Of a stretch of 64,000 nt of DNA, positions 24,880 through 37,775 are shown piece by piece; positions within the stretch are counted from its first letter, which is position 1; every line of letters begins with the position of its first letter. The notes below the pieces were generated by a model. That model saw only the letters and a list, made by a program, of their open reading frames with translations, was not told the DNA's origin and did not search any database. The translations under genes and the position numbers were made by a program. Source of the DNA: CAVRXQ01 sp963838845 (lineage in GTDB: Bacteria; Actinomycetota; Acidimicrobiia; Acidimicrobiales; Bog-793); assembly GCA_963838845.1 (NCBI GenBank), contig CAWISR010000002.1, positions 620,001 through 684,000 of the forward strand, written 5' to 3'.

Positions 24880-25890
24880 ATGGAACGAGAGTACGTCGGC
24901 ATCGACCTGCACCGCCGCCGTTCGGTGATCGTGCGCATGGACGCAGGCGGAGAGCAGCTCTCGAGCGTGCGCATCGACAACGATCCCGGTGAGTTCGCCG
25001 CCGCGGTGTTGGCGGCGCCGGCTGGAAGCGACGTGATCCTCGAAGCCACCTACGGCTGGTATTGGGCGGCGGACCTGCTCGAGGGTCTCGGTTATGTCGT
25101 CCACCTCGCCAACCCGAAGGGAAACGACTGGGGACACCGCCGCGTGAAGAACGACGAGCGCGACGCGCACGACCTCGCCGACCTGTTGCGCCTCGGCCGT
25201 CTTGCCGAGGCGTGGATCGCGCCACCGGAGCTCCGTGAGCTGAGAGAGCTCGTCAGATTCCGCAACAAGCTCTCGTCGATGCGCACGGGCGTGAAGGCTC
25301 AGGCACACGCCGTCCTCGCGAAGAACGGTGTGCTGCCCGTTCGCAACGACATGTGGGGCGTCGGCGGTGCCGCCCAGTTCGACTCGCTCGAGATCCCTCG
25401 CGCCTATTCGCACCGCATCGAGGTGCTGCGCGACCTCGTCTGTTTCTTCAACCGCGAGATCCTCGAGATCGACCGCCAGACGCATTTGTTGTTGCGCCAC
25501 GATCCCGGTTACAACGCCGTGCAGGCGATCTATGGCGTCGGCGAAGTGATGGCGGCGATCTTCGTCGCCGAGATCGGCGACGTCTCGCGCTTTCCCTCAC
25601 CAGAGGCACTCTGTTCGTGGGCGGGGCTCACGCCGATTCATCGCGAGTCCGACACCAAGGTCCATCGCGGTCAGATCACGAAACAAGGCTCGCGCCTCGT
25701 GCGCTGGGCAGCAGTCGAGACCGTCGCCCGCTACCACGCCGGCATCTTCGAAGCCGCCTTCCAGTCGATCGCCGACCGGCGCGGCAAGAAAAAGGCGACT
25801 GTCGCCATCGCCCGCAAGGTCCTCACGCTCGTCTACTACGGGCTCAGAGACGGAGAGATCCGCTGTCTCAAGAGCCCCAAGGCGGCGTGA
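24880..25890 (+). CDS. IS110-family transposase (DEDD)
   Basis: The 336-residue protein has the N-terminal DEDD RuvC-like domain starting YVGIDLHRRRSVIVRMD, with the acidic residues in VILEATYGWY and KNDERDAHDLADLL. The C-terminal transposase_20 domain contains IYGVGEVMAAIFVAEIGDVS and SWAGLTPIHRESD with the conserved serine region. The frame is intact. Family members use a non-coding RNA from the element's own flank to guide target and donor recognition. Confidence 0.93.
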   Translation: MEREYVGIDLHRRRSVIVRMDAGGEQLSSVRIDNDPGEFAAAVLAAPAGSDVILEATYGWYWAADLLEGLGYVVHLANPKGNDWGHRRVKNDERDAHDLADLLRLGRLAEAWIAPPELRELRELVRFRNKLSSMRTGVKAQAHAVLAKNGVLPVRNDMWGVGGAAQFDSLEIPRAYSHRIEVLRDLVCFFNREILEIDRQTHLLLRHDPGYNAVQAIYGVGEVMAAIFVAEIGDVSRFPSPEALCSWAGLTPIHRESDTKVHRGQITKQGSRLVRWAAVETVARYHAGIFEAAFQSIADRRGKKKATVAIARKVLTLVYYGLRDGEIRCLKSPKAA

Positions 25891-26781
25891 CGCTCGGACG
25901 CGAACGGGCGCGAGCTCGACGATCGGCAGGGCTCCCACTCAAAGGAGTGGCGCAGCCGGCAAAGTGATTGAGCCCGCCCGTTCGCGGCCGGAACACACCA
26001 TGCTGAGCGACTCAGCGAAGACATGCCTCGGCAACCGAGCTTGCCGCTCTCACGATCTCTGACGCGAGAGAACTTGGTGCGAACCCAACGGCGCTTAGCG
26101 ACCGCCGACCACAACCGGAGACATCCTGCGCCACTCGGCGCCGGCGTCAAGGTCGTTCGTCCTCGCATTGCTACGGGCGCTCCACCTTGACCCCGACGCC
26201 TCGATGGCGCGCGCCTTCACTCAGGTTGTGTCGTCGAGTCCCAGAGCATCGAGCAGGAAGAACCGCCTGTCGCGAGGATTGACACGGCCCCGCTCCTTCA
26301 GACATGCCGGTCGGGGGCACGGCGGGGGAGTGCGACTTCTTCGGCGTCTGCTGCGCGGCAAGGTCCCAGCGAGCGACGAAGAGCGGTGACATTCAAGGTC
26401 GGGTTGAATAGCGGAAACTTGTTTGCGGGCACGTGACTGCCCGGGCTTCCAGCTCGAGGGGCGGCGAGCGTCCTCACGTCGTGCTCTGATCAGGCTGCCC
26501 ATTCACTGCGCCATCAGACTCCGGCCGAGTTGGAGCAGCGCTGATAGAGGGGAGCAGGCCCGAAACTTCCGTGGTGGTGTTGTGCGATTGAGGGGTAGAG
26601 GTGCCGTGTCTTGCTGAGCAATCGGAGTCCCGACTCGAACCCTGTACACGGCGCTGTGACCTGCGTCGCCCCCAGGAGTTCGAGCAGGTCGCGACGTACG
26701 CTCACGAAGCTCTGATCGCCCTCATCGCTCAACCCGTCAATGACAGGCGAACGCGAATGCTGCCAGGCGACCGAAAGCGGC
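25891..26781. other. non-coding stretch after the IS110 element
   Basis: Apart from the structured region at 25900-25985 and a 17-base palindrome copy at 26304-26320, no gene is recognised in these 890 bases. Open frames present are short and have no family features. Confidence 0.4.
25900..25985. ncRNA. structured region after the IS110 transposase, candidate guide RNA
   Basis: An 11-base perfect stem GCGAACGGGCG (25900-25910) / CGCCCGTTCGC (25975-25985) encloses a second stem GGGCTC/GAGCCC (25929-25934, 25970-25975) and an inner hairpin CCACTC-AAAG-GAGTGG (25935-25950). It starts 10 bases after the transposase stop. IS1111-type members of the IS110 family carry their guide RNA at this end, so it is a reasonable candidate; expression is not shown. 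Confidence 0.4.
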
Positions 26782-28255
26782 CTAGGAGATCGCCGCCGCG
26801 CCCGGGCGTAGCGGCGCGTGGAGGTGGGTCGACGCCATGAGATAGCGGTCGACCGCCGCTGCCGCTGAGCGGCCTTCAGCGATTGCCCAAACGATCAGGC
26901 TCTGCCCCCGCGCCATATCACCGCACGCGAACACCCCTTCTCGGCTCGTCATGAAGTCCGAACCGACAGCGACGTTCTGCCGGTCATCGAGCGCGAGATC
27001 GAGCTCGCCAACGACACCGTTCAGTTCGGGTCCAAGGAAGCCGAGAGCGAGGAGAACGAGGTCGGTTTCGATCTCAATGCGAGTGTCGGGTATTGGTTCG
27101 AATCGTCCGCCGCAGAGCTCAACCTTTTCGACCGATATCGCGGCGACACCTCCACCACCGTTGTCGACGAAGGACGAAGTCGCCACCGAGTACCAGCGCT
27201 CGCCCCCTTCTTCATGCGCGGCCGAGCTGCGCATGATCCGCGGCCAGGTGGGCCAGGGATTATCGTCCGTACGCGCGAGCGGCGGTTCGGGAAGGATCTC
27301 GAGTTGGGACACAGACGCCGCGCCTTGGCGATGCACTGTGCCGAGGCAGTCCGCCCCGGTGTCGCCGCCACCGAGAATGACGACGCGCTTGCCGGCGGCG
27401 TCGATCGGTGTGCAGTCGAGCACCCCCTCACAGACGAGATTCGCGCCCTTCAAGTACTCCATAGCGAAGTGGATGCCGGCGAGCTCTCTTCGCAGGATTG
27501 CGAGGTCCCTCGGTCGCGACGCTCCGATCGCGAGGACAACGGCGTCGTGGTCAGCGACGAGTCGCTCGGCGGAGATCGTGGGGTGTTCTGCAGATTGCTG
27601 CCCTTCGTGTGAGGTCGTGCCGATTGAGACTCCGGTCTCAAAGCGAGTGCCCTCCGCGAGCATCTGTGAGACTCGCCGATCGATCACCCGCTTTTCGAGC
27701 TTGAATTCGGGCACGCCGTAGCGGATGAGACCACCGACGCGCTCGCTTCGCTCAAAGACCGTCACCGAATGACCCGCGTGGGTGAGCTGCTGGGCGGCGG
27801 CGAGACCGGAGGGTCCAGATCCGACGACGGCGACTTTTCGGTTCGTCAACGGACCAATGGTCGCCGGTTTCAAGTCGAGTGCTGCGAACTCTGCGATCTC
27901 GAGTTCGACCTGTTTGATCGCCACCGCGGTTTCTGTGAGACCGAGCACGCACGAGCCTTCGCAGGGGGCGGGACACAGTCTGCCCGTGAACTCGGGGAAA
28001 TTGTTCGTCGCGTGTAGGCGCTCGGCCGCGAGATGCCACTTCTCAGAGGAAACGAGGTCGTTCCACTCGGGGATGAGATTGCCGAGCGGACAACCTTCGT
28101 GGCAGAAGGGGATCCCGCAGCTCATGCACCGCGAGGCTTGGCGGCGTAAGGCTTCGGCTGGAAATGGGAGGTAGACCTCGTGCCAGTCGCGGACCCGCTC
28201 CGCGATCGGTCGACGCTGCGCGTCTTCACGGCCGAATTTGAGGAAACCGCGCGGG

Positions 28256-28263
<8 letters not shown>
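26782..28263 (-). CDS. gltD: glutamate synthase small subunit
   Basis: The 493-residue protein starts MADPRGFLKFGRED, has the N-terminal cysteine cluster CMSCGIPFCHEGCPLG for two 4Fe-4S centres, a FAD loop VAVVGSGPSGLAAAQQL and a NADPH loop VVILGGGDTGADC. It feeds electrons from NADPH to the large subunit. The ATG at 28263 overlaps the gltB stop by 8 bases (ATGGCTGA), so the two are coupled. Longer upstream frames lie inside gltB and are not used. Confidence 0.96.
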
Positions 28264-32815
<4,552 letters not shown>

Positions 32816-33190
32816 GGTGGGTCTCGCGTGGTCGAAGCGGTCGCCGGTGTGCGCGTCTCCGCCTCAGCGCGGACACTTGTGCCCCCGGTTGGGAAAATCT
32901 ACATGAAACAGAACTCCGGCGAACCCGACGATGTTGCGTGTGCGTCACTCCGCAATGTGCGCGACTACGCGAGTGGGTGCTTCCGAGTCACGGAGCCCCG
33001 GGCCACGATGCGATCATGCCGGGGTGTCAACCGTGTCCTAGGCGCGACTGGGGTTCAGTCCGGAAAACGGTCGGTTTTCGCCCATCCTCGACGACCAGCC
33101 GAATCGGGCCGATCTACCGTCCCAAAACCCGTCCGAAAATGAACCACCGAAAAAGGCGACTGAGGCACCCTTTTCGTACACTCCGGACCT
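32816..33190. other. intergenic region before gltB
   Basis: The 375 bases between divergent genes presumably hold the gltBD promoter, but no clear promoter boxes, riboswitch or small gene could be identified by eye. Confidence 0.3.
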
Positions 33191-33550
33191 ATGCGAGATT
33201 GTCCGGCAGTCACCGCATCCAGTCGGGCCGTCGGGCGTGCATTGCGTCGAGGCACACGCTTCGTGACCAGCGGCACCGAGGTCTTGGTAACCCCACAGAG
33301 CGAGGGCAGCTTTCGGGTAGAGGTCCGAGGTCCTCGCGGGAGTACCACCCACACTGTGTAAGTGCCCGCGGGCATGGCGGATGAGTTGGGCTGGGGCGAT
33401 GCGGCCGAGGCGGAGCTGGTACGCGAATCGTTTGCTTTTCTTCTCGAGCGTGAGCCCCCGACCTCAATTCTCAGTCGTTTCAGCTTGGACGTGATCGGCC
33501 GCTACTTTCCCGAGTATTCAACCGAGATCCGCGGCCGGCACAAAACGTGA
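33191..33550 (+). pseudogene. small conserved protein interrupted by in-frame TAA
   Basis: One reading frame runs from ATG 33191 (MRDCPAVTASSRAVG) through GTEVLVTPQSEGSFRVEVRG to THTV, then TAA (33359-33361), then VPAGMADELGWGDAAEAELV and on to LEREPPTSILSRF, ending RGRHKT. The two parts together match the layout of a conserved actinobacterial protein of about 100 residues in which THTVxVP continues without a break. The stop therefore splits a single gene. The downstream half could be made separately from ATG 33374 (58 residues). Function unknown. Confidence 0.65.
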
Positions 33551-33676
33551 GGTCGTCCTGACAGCGCAACGGTGCTCCGACACCGACCGCCGATACCGTG
33601 TGCGCCAGCCACTCCACCAATCGTCAGTTTCGGCATTGTTATGTGGCGCGTCATGACTCTGGCACAGACAGCTCGC

Positions 33677-33729
33677 GCGTCGCTCACGCGTCACGGGTAA
33701 CAACCATCCGGTAGGCCAGTGCGACGAGG
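33677..33729 (-). repeat. 53-bp copy of the permease/lipoprotein junction
   Basis: Matches 52468-52520 at 50 of 53 bases. On the minus strand it encodes VALAYRMVVTRDA, the end of the ABC permease at 52475-53221, and the start (MTRERRA) of a lipoprotein-like frame. Nothing else of those genes remains here. Confidence 0.8.
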
Positions 33730-33753
33730 CCGGCGGCCGCGGAGCTTCTTTGA

Positions 33754-34407
33754 TCAATCGAGCCGTGCGCTCGCGAGCCGCACGCCACTCTCGGTCGAGA
33801 TCGTCGCCGATCGGAGCTCGCGGGCCGGGAACGGCATCGTGACCGTCCAGCTCCCCGAGCCGTCGTAGAGCCAGAAGATTCCGAGCGTGACGGAGCGGCC
33901 GTCCTCGTCGGTAACGCGGCAGACGACCGGTCCACTCCGATTGAGATGAGTGATCTTGACGACGAGGCGAGCCGGACTTCCCGATCGTACCGAGAGCTCG
34001 CCGACCGTACGACCGCGACTTTCGAGGACACTGTTCGCAGAGAAGTTCACATGCGAGGGGGACCCGTTCCCGAACAGGTCACCGGCCGTGAAGCCGAGAA
34101 CCGCAATTGCGATGGCGGCTACCGCGAGTAGTGCGACGCGTCGTCTCGACCGAAACACCCGGGCGCGCTGGGTCTCGTGAATTCGGTCGAGGACGCGTAC
34201 TTCGAAGCCGACTGGTGGTTCCACAACCGGAGCGAGTTCGAGGAGGTGGTCGCTCGTCGCCGACAGCGCCTCGAGCAACGCCTCGCACGATCGGCAGCTC
34301 TCGACGTGGTCGATGACATCGGCGCGCTGTCGGCCGGTGATCGTTCCGAGTGCGAGCGCGGCGACGTCGTCGTCGAATCTTTGGCAATCCGAGCTGTCGA
34401 TCGTCAC
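33754..34407 (-). CDS. anti-sigma factor with zinc-finger-like N-terminus
   Basis: The 217-residue protein has an N-terminal motif VIDHVESCRSCEALLEAL (His-x3-Cys-x2-Cys), as in ZAS-type anti-sigma factors, then one membrane helix VALLAVAAIAIAVLGFTAG near residue 100 and an extracellular domain with FWLYDGSGSWTVTMPF near the C-terminus, similar to the anti-sigma-K factor RskA. It would hold the sigma factor at the membrane until a signal arrives. The GTG start overlaps the sigma gene stop by 4 bases. Confidence 0.8.
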   Translation of the reverse strand: MTIDSSDCQRFDDDVAALALGTITGRQRADVIDHVESCRSCEALLEALSATSDHLLELAPVVEPPVGFEVRVLDRIHETQRARVFRSRRRVALLAVAAIAIAVLGFTAGDLFGNGSPSHVNFSANSVLESRGRTVGELSVRSGSPARLVVKITHLNRSGPVVCRVTDEDGRSVTLGIFWLYDGSGSWTVTMPFPARELRSATISTESGVRLASARLD

Positions 34408-34988
34408 CGCAACTCCTCCTCTTTGTTCACGAATGCGTCGTGGAATTTCATCAACCCGGTCCGGATCCGGGTCTTTGCCGTGCCGAGGGGAATCTGCTCG
34501 GCAGAGGCAACCTCGTTGGCGGTGAATCCATAGAGTCCGGCGAGCACGACCGCGCGGCGCTGGTCAAACGGAATCGTCGCGAGAGCCTGTCGGACCGACT
34601 GGTTCGTTCCGACCGCTTCGATCGCTCCTCCTTCGTCGCTGGCCGACTCGACGAGTAGCACCAGCTCGTCGTCTTTGGTCGGAAACGCCCGCCGCACTCG
34701 AAGCGCGTCGATCGCGAGGTTGCGGGTGATCGTCAGCACCCACGTCGAGACTGCGCCGCGTCGGGCGTCGAACACTGGCGCGTGCTTCCACGCACGCGTC
34801 AAAGCCTCTTGAGCGATGTCCTCTGCTGCTTGGGCGTCGCCGAGCATGCGGAGTGCAAGTCCGTAGACCCGGCCCTGGTAGCGGCGGACAAAGGCGGTGG
34901 CCGCCCAGTCGTCGCCGCTTGCCATCCCGGCGAGGAGAGCCTCGTCGGAAGGCCCAGAAGTGGACTCGTCCCGGTGGCTTGGCGTCAT
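34404..34988 (-). CDS. ECF RNA polymerase sigma factor
   Basis: The 194-residue protein has sigma region 2 (FVRRYQGRVYGLALRMLGD and AAEDIAQEALTRAWKH, then VLTITRNLAIDALR) and region 4 (LATIPFDQRRAVVLAGLYGF and LGTAKTRIRTGLMKF). These fit the SigK-like ECF group. The ATG at 34988 is used; a TTG one codon earlier is possible. It is followed by its anti-sigma gene with a 4-base overlap and preceded by a secreted-protein gene on the same strand, 41 bases away. Confidence 0.92.
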   Translation of the reverse strand: MTPSHRDESTSGPSDEALLAGMASGDDWAATAFVRRYQGRVYGLALRMLGDAQAAEDIAQEALTRAWKHAPVFDARRGAVSTWVLTITRNLAIDALRVRRAFPTKDDELVLLVESASDEGGAIEAVGTNQSVRQALATIPFDQRRAVVLAGLYGFTANEVASAEQIPLGTAKTRIRTGLMKFHDAFVNKEEELR

Positions 34989-35029
34989 CAAGGGCTCACG
35001 TGGATCCGGGCGCGTGGCGCGGTGGCCGA

Positions 35030-35602
35030 TCAGTAGCCGGCCGAGGTCGATGGGGTTGAGGCGGGGGTCGCCGCGGCCTTGACGGTGACGACGTGAAAAT
35101 TGCCGACTCCCTGGCCTGAAGTCTCTCCAGCCTTCGTGTCACCGCCGAAGGTGTAAAGCGGCTCGCCTCGGTAGGTCACTTGGAGAACCCCGCCTGCGCG
35201 CTTCACGGTTCCGAGGAGGGCCTGAGAAACACCGGTCCCCGCCGTCGCCTTGGTCACGCCCTTCGGCAGGACGAGCGGAGGCCACGCCTGCGCGCAACCA
35301 CCTGTACAAGCGGACTTCTTCGATGTGTCGAGCGCGTAATGGTAAAGGGTGAATCCCTTGCTCGTCTCGAGAATGACGCCGAGCTTGCCGCGACGCGCCG
35401 AAGCAACGATCACCGGTTTGGCCGCGTGGTCGGTAAGGACCAGCGGTCGAGCCGCATTGGCGCCGACGGCACCAGCGGTGCTAGCGCCGATCGCGAACCC
35501 CGCCGTCGCGAGAGTGAGCGCCGAGGCGGCGAACACTGGCCACAATCGCCGTGGCCTTCGCCCGTGATCTGGAGCGGGAGCATCGGTCATCGAATACGAC
35601 AA
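35030..35602 (-). CDS. secreted protein with COG4315-type repeats
   Basis: The 190-residue protein starts with TTG at 35602 because GAGGAGGAAAC lies just before it; the later ATG at 35590 has no site. A membrane/signal segment PVFAASALTLATAGFAIGAS precedes a domain with ILETSKGFTLYHYALDTSKK, ACTGGCAQAWPPLVLPKG and GEPLYTFGGDTKAGETSGQG, the signature of the secreted repeat pfam03640 (lipoprotein_15). Function unknown; the family is often regulated by ECF sigma factors. It is the first gene of the sigma/anti-sigma operon. Confidence 0.8.
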   Translation of the reverse strand: MSYSMTDAPAPDHGRRPRRLWPVFAASALTLATAGFAIGASTAGAVGANAARPLVLTDHAAKPVIVASARRGKLGVILETSKGFTLYHYALDTSKKSACTGGCAQAWPPLVLPKGVTKATAGTGVSQALLGTVKRAGGVLQVTYRGEPLYTFGGDTKAGETSGQGVGNFHVVTVKAAATPASTPSTSAGY

Positions 35603-35709
35603 GTTTCCTCCTCGAAATGGAATTCGTTCGGTCATAAGGGATACGGGCGCCGAGCGAAGAAGGACTGCCTTCCGATCGGGATTCTTCGATCATCGCCTTG
35701 TTTTCGAAC

Positions 35710-35872
35710 CGCGATCCCGCTGGCCGAGTTCGCGGAGGCGCTCGCCCACGCGCTCCTCGGTGGGGAGCTCGCCACATCCAGGACCCGGAAGGGATATGAC
35801 CTCGTGACCGGGGCGGGCGAGAAGGTGCAGGTGAAGTACCTCGCCAATTCAGGCGATGCGTGGGTCAACTGA
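35710..35872 (+). pseudogene. fragment of a conserved protein (DUF6998-like)
   Basis: About 53 codons read PLAEFAEALAHALLGGELAT then KGYDLVTGAGEKVQVKYLAN and end at the TGA at 35870. The GYDL...VQVKYL pattern with an Asp and a Lys resembles a PD-(D/E)XK nuclease-like core in conserved actinobacterial proteins, but the N-terminus and the rest of the domain are missing. Assignment is by memory of the pattern and is weak. Confidence 0.4.
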
Positions 35873-36277
35873 GGATGAGTCGGGTGGTTCAGCGTGGTCA
35901 CCGCCTAAGGCGGTCGTCAGTCCCTCCAGGTCGGCGACGGTCACGGTGAGCGCGGAGTGACCGCTTCGGCGAAGTGGTGACGGCACCTTTTCGGCGAAGT
36001 GGATGCAGACGCCTCCGTCGTGGTTCGTTCCAAAGCTCAACCCGTCGTCAGCACGTGACCCGCGGACTCCGAACGCAGTCCACCAGCGGTAGTTCCGAGT
36101 GATGTGCGCGCCGGTGATGTTCGAGAGCGGCGTTGCAAGCTTGAAAAAGCCGAAGGTCGCCACGAAGGAGCCTTCGTCAGTGAGCGTGGCGCCATCCTTT
36201 GCGCGTCGCAGACCGAAGGGCAGCAGCACTGGCAGGTAGCGGTTGTCGATCGCGTAAGCGAAATGTTGGGTCATCAT
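35849..36277 (-). CDS. hypothetical protein, 142 aa
   Basis: The product starts MMTQHFAYAIDNRYLPVLLP and shows VATFGFFKLATPLSNITGAH, RNYRWWTAFGVRGSRADDGL and GGVCIHFAEKVPSP, ending with a LTVTVADLEGLTTAL segment. This alternating pattern matches a small conserved actinobacterial family of unknown function. ATG at 36277 chosen over a TTG one codon earlier. The last 24 bases overlap the preceding fragment on the other strand. Confidence 0.65.
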   Translation of the reverse strand: MMTQHFAYAIDNRYLPVLLPFGLRRAKDGATLTDEGSFVATFGFFKLATPLSNITGAHITRNYRWWTAFGVRGSRADDGLSFGTNHDGGVCIHFAEKVPSPLRRSGHSALTVTVADLEGLTTALGGDHAEPPDSSSVDPRIA

Positions 36278-36385
36278 CAATCCGATCCACTTGTGCGTTT
36301 ATGAAAATGGCCGATGGCAGTCTCACATGACAGTGATGTCATTGGATTGACCGACAGCGCCTCGAAGCGTTGCCCGCCGGGTTTC

Positions 36386-36452
36386 GTGTCGGAGGGCCGA
36401 CCTCCACAATCTGCGACTGGCGAGTCGCTCCTTGGTCAGCCGACTAACCGGC
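36386..36452 (-). repeat. 67-bp repeat module A, copy 3
   Basis: On the minus strand it matches 45259-45325 at 64 of 67 bases. It ends in CCCTCCGACAC and is directly followed by a 17-base palindrome copy (36448-36464). Confidence 0.85.
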
Positions 36453-36481
36453 GGTCGGGGGCACGTTCGCGCCGTCAACTG

Positions 36482-37582
36482 GTGAACGTTTTTGGGCGCA
36501 AGACTGTCCACGTGCGATGGATTACGGCCGTTGTAGTGGCGCTCACCAGCGCGACGGCAGTCGGCATGATTCTTGGCCTTTCACCGGCATCCGGCACTGG
36601 CAAGGTGACGCCGGATCAGCCAATCGCCTTGGCGGTCTCGCGCGACGGCGACCTCTACATAGGCGATAGAGGTCGAAACGAAATTCTCGAGTGGATGCCG
36701 TCGGGAGGGTTTCGGGTCGTCGCCGGGACCGGCGTGGCCGGGTTCACCGGTGACGGTGGTCCTGCCGACCGCGCCGAGGTCGACTCTCCCACCAGTCTCG
36801 TGATTGCGCCCAACCGGACGCTCTACTTCACCCAGGCTGGCCGCTACCTGGGGCCGACCAGTTCGAGTGGCGGAATGCTCAACACTGTGATCCGAGAGAT
36901 CACGCCTGCGGGGACGATTCGCACGATTGCCGGCCTCCATCCGAGTTGTCCATCCGGAGCAGTCCAATCGATCCCTGCAGAATCCGCTCTCTTCTACGGC
37001 GCATCCCTCTCACTGTCGCCGGCGGGTGCGTTGGCTGTGGACGCCAACCTGTTCGTCAACTGCAGCCACGACCAGAGATTCGGTCCGAATCTGCTCTTGA
37101 CCTCGTCCGGTCTCTTCATCAAAGACACATCGAATCCCGTTCCGGCGGTCGCATCGGTCGATTGCGGAAGCGGCGTCCCGGGACAGGGCTTTCAGGCCTT
37201 TGGGTGCATGAGTGGTGGCGGCCATCCAAACGAGCTTCTGATCGTTCAAAGCGACGGCGGACGGACCGCCTACCCCGATAGTCAGGAACTGGACTTCGCC
37301 GTGGGCGACGGGGAGGTGGTTGCCACCTTCGACGGCGACCTCGTGCGAGTGACCAGCAGTCTCCTGGTCCCGCTGCTCACGAACGAAGAACTCCTGAGCG
37401 CGCTGCACATTCCTCCGATTGCGGACATCGGCGCCCCCACGGTGGGTTCCAATGGGGACGTCTACTTCGTCGCGTCGATCATTCACTCCGGATGTCAGAA
37501 CCGCATTCTCGAACGGACCACTCGAGGAACGATTCGGCAGATTTGGGCATCCTCAACGTCGCGGAATAACACCTGCTTCTAG
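36482..37582 (+). CDS. secreted NHL-repeat protein
   Basis: The 366-residue product uses GTG 36482 or GTG 36512; the longer frame to 36314 runs through a repeat. A signal/anchor helix (ITAVVVALTSATAVGMILGL) precedes a beta-propeller with blades such as IALAVSRDGDLYIGDRGRNE, VVAGTGVAGFTGDGGPADRA and SLVIAPNRTLYFTQAG. The GTGVAGFTGDGGPA segment is typical of NHL proteins. No catalytic function is known for such proteins; they bind ligands or partners outside the cell. It precedes the RCC1-type gene on the same strand by 190 bases. Confidence 0.8.
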   Translation: MNVFGRKTVHVRWITAVVVALTSATAVGMILGLSPASGTGKVTPDQPIALAVSRDGDLYIGDRGRNEILEWMPSGGFRVVAGTGVAGFTGDGGPADRAEVDSPTSLVIAPNRTLYFTQAGRYLGPTSSSGGMLNTVIREITPAGTIRTIAGLHPSCPSGAVQSIPAESALFYGASLSLSPAGALAVDANLFVNCSHDQRFGPNLLLTSSGLFIKDTSNPVPAVASVDCGSGVPGQGFQAFGCMSGGGHPNELLIVQSDGGRTAYPDSQELDFAVGDGEVVATFDGDLVRVTSSLLVPLLTNEELLSALHIPPIADIGAPTVGSNGDVYFVASIIHSGCQNRILERTTRGTIRQIWASSTSRNNTCF

Positions 37583-37775
37583 GTTTCTGAACTGCAACGC
37601 GTTGGTGAGTGTCCCGAAACGCGCGCTCGATGTAGCGCCGCCGGGTATCCCCCATGTGCCGAACCGGGACAGTCGCGAAAAGAGTTCCGCCTCAAACGCC
37701 GCACTCGTTGAGCTGACAACATATGCCTATCTAGCTGGTCAAGAGCGCAACGCTAATTGAGAGTAAGCATGCACT

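Larger units (their letters stand above)
24791..25985 (+). mobile_element. IS110-family element, ends uncertain
   Basis: A complete IS110-type transposase is flanked on both sides by non-coding DNA able to form stems. IS110 elements lack simple terminal inverted repeats, so the ends cannot be read by eye; the limits given cover the structured flanks only. Confidence 0.45.
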
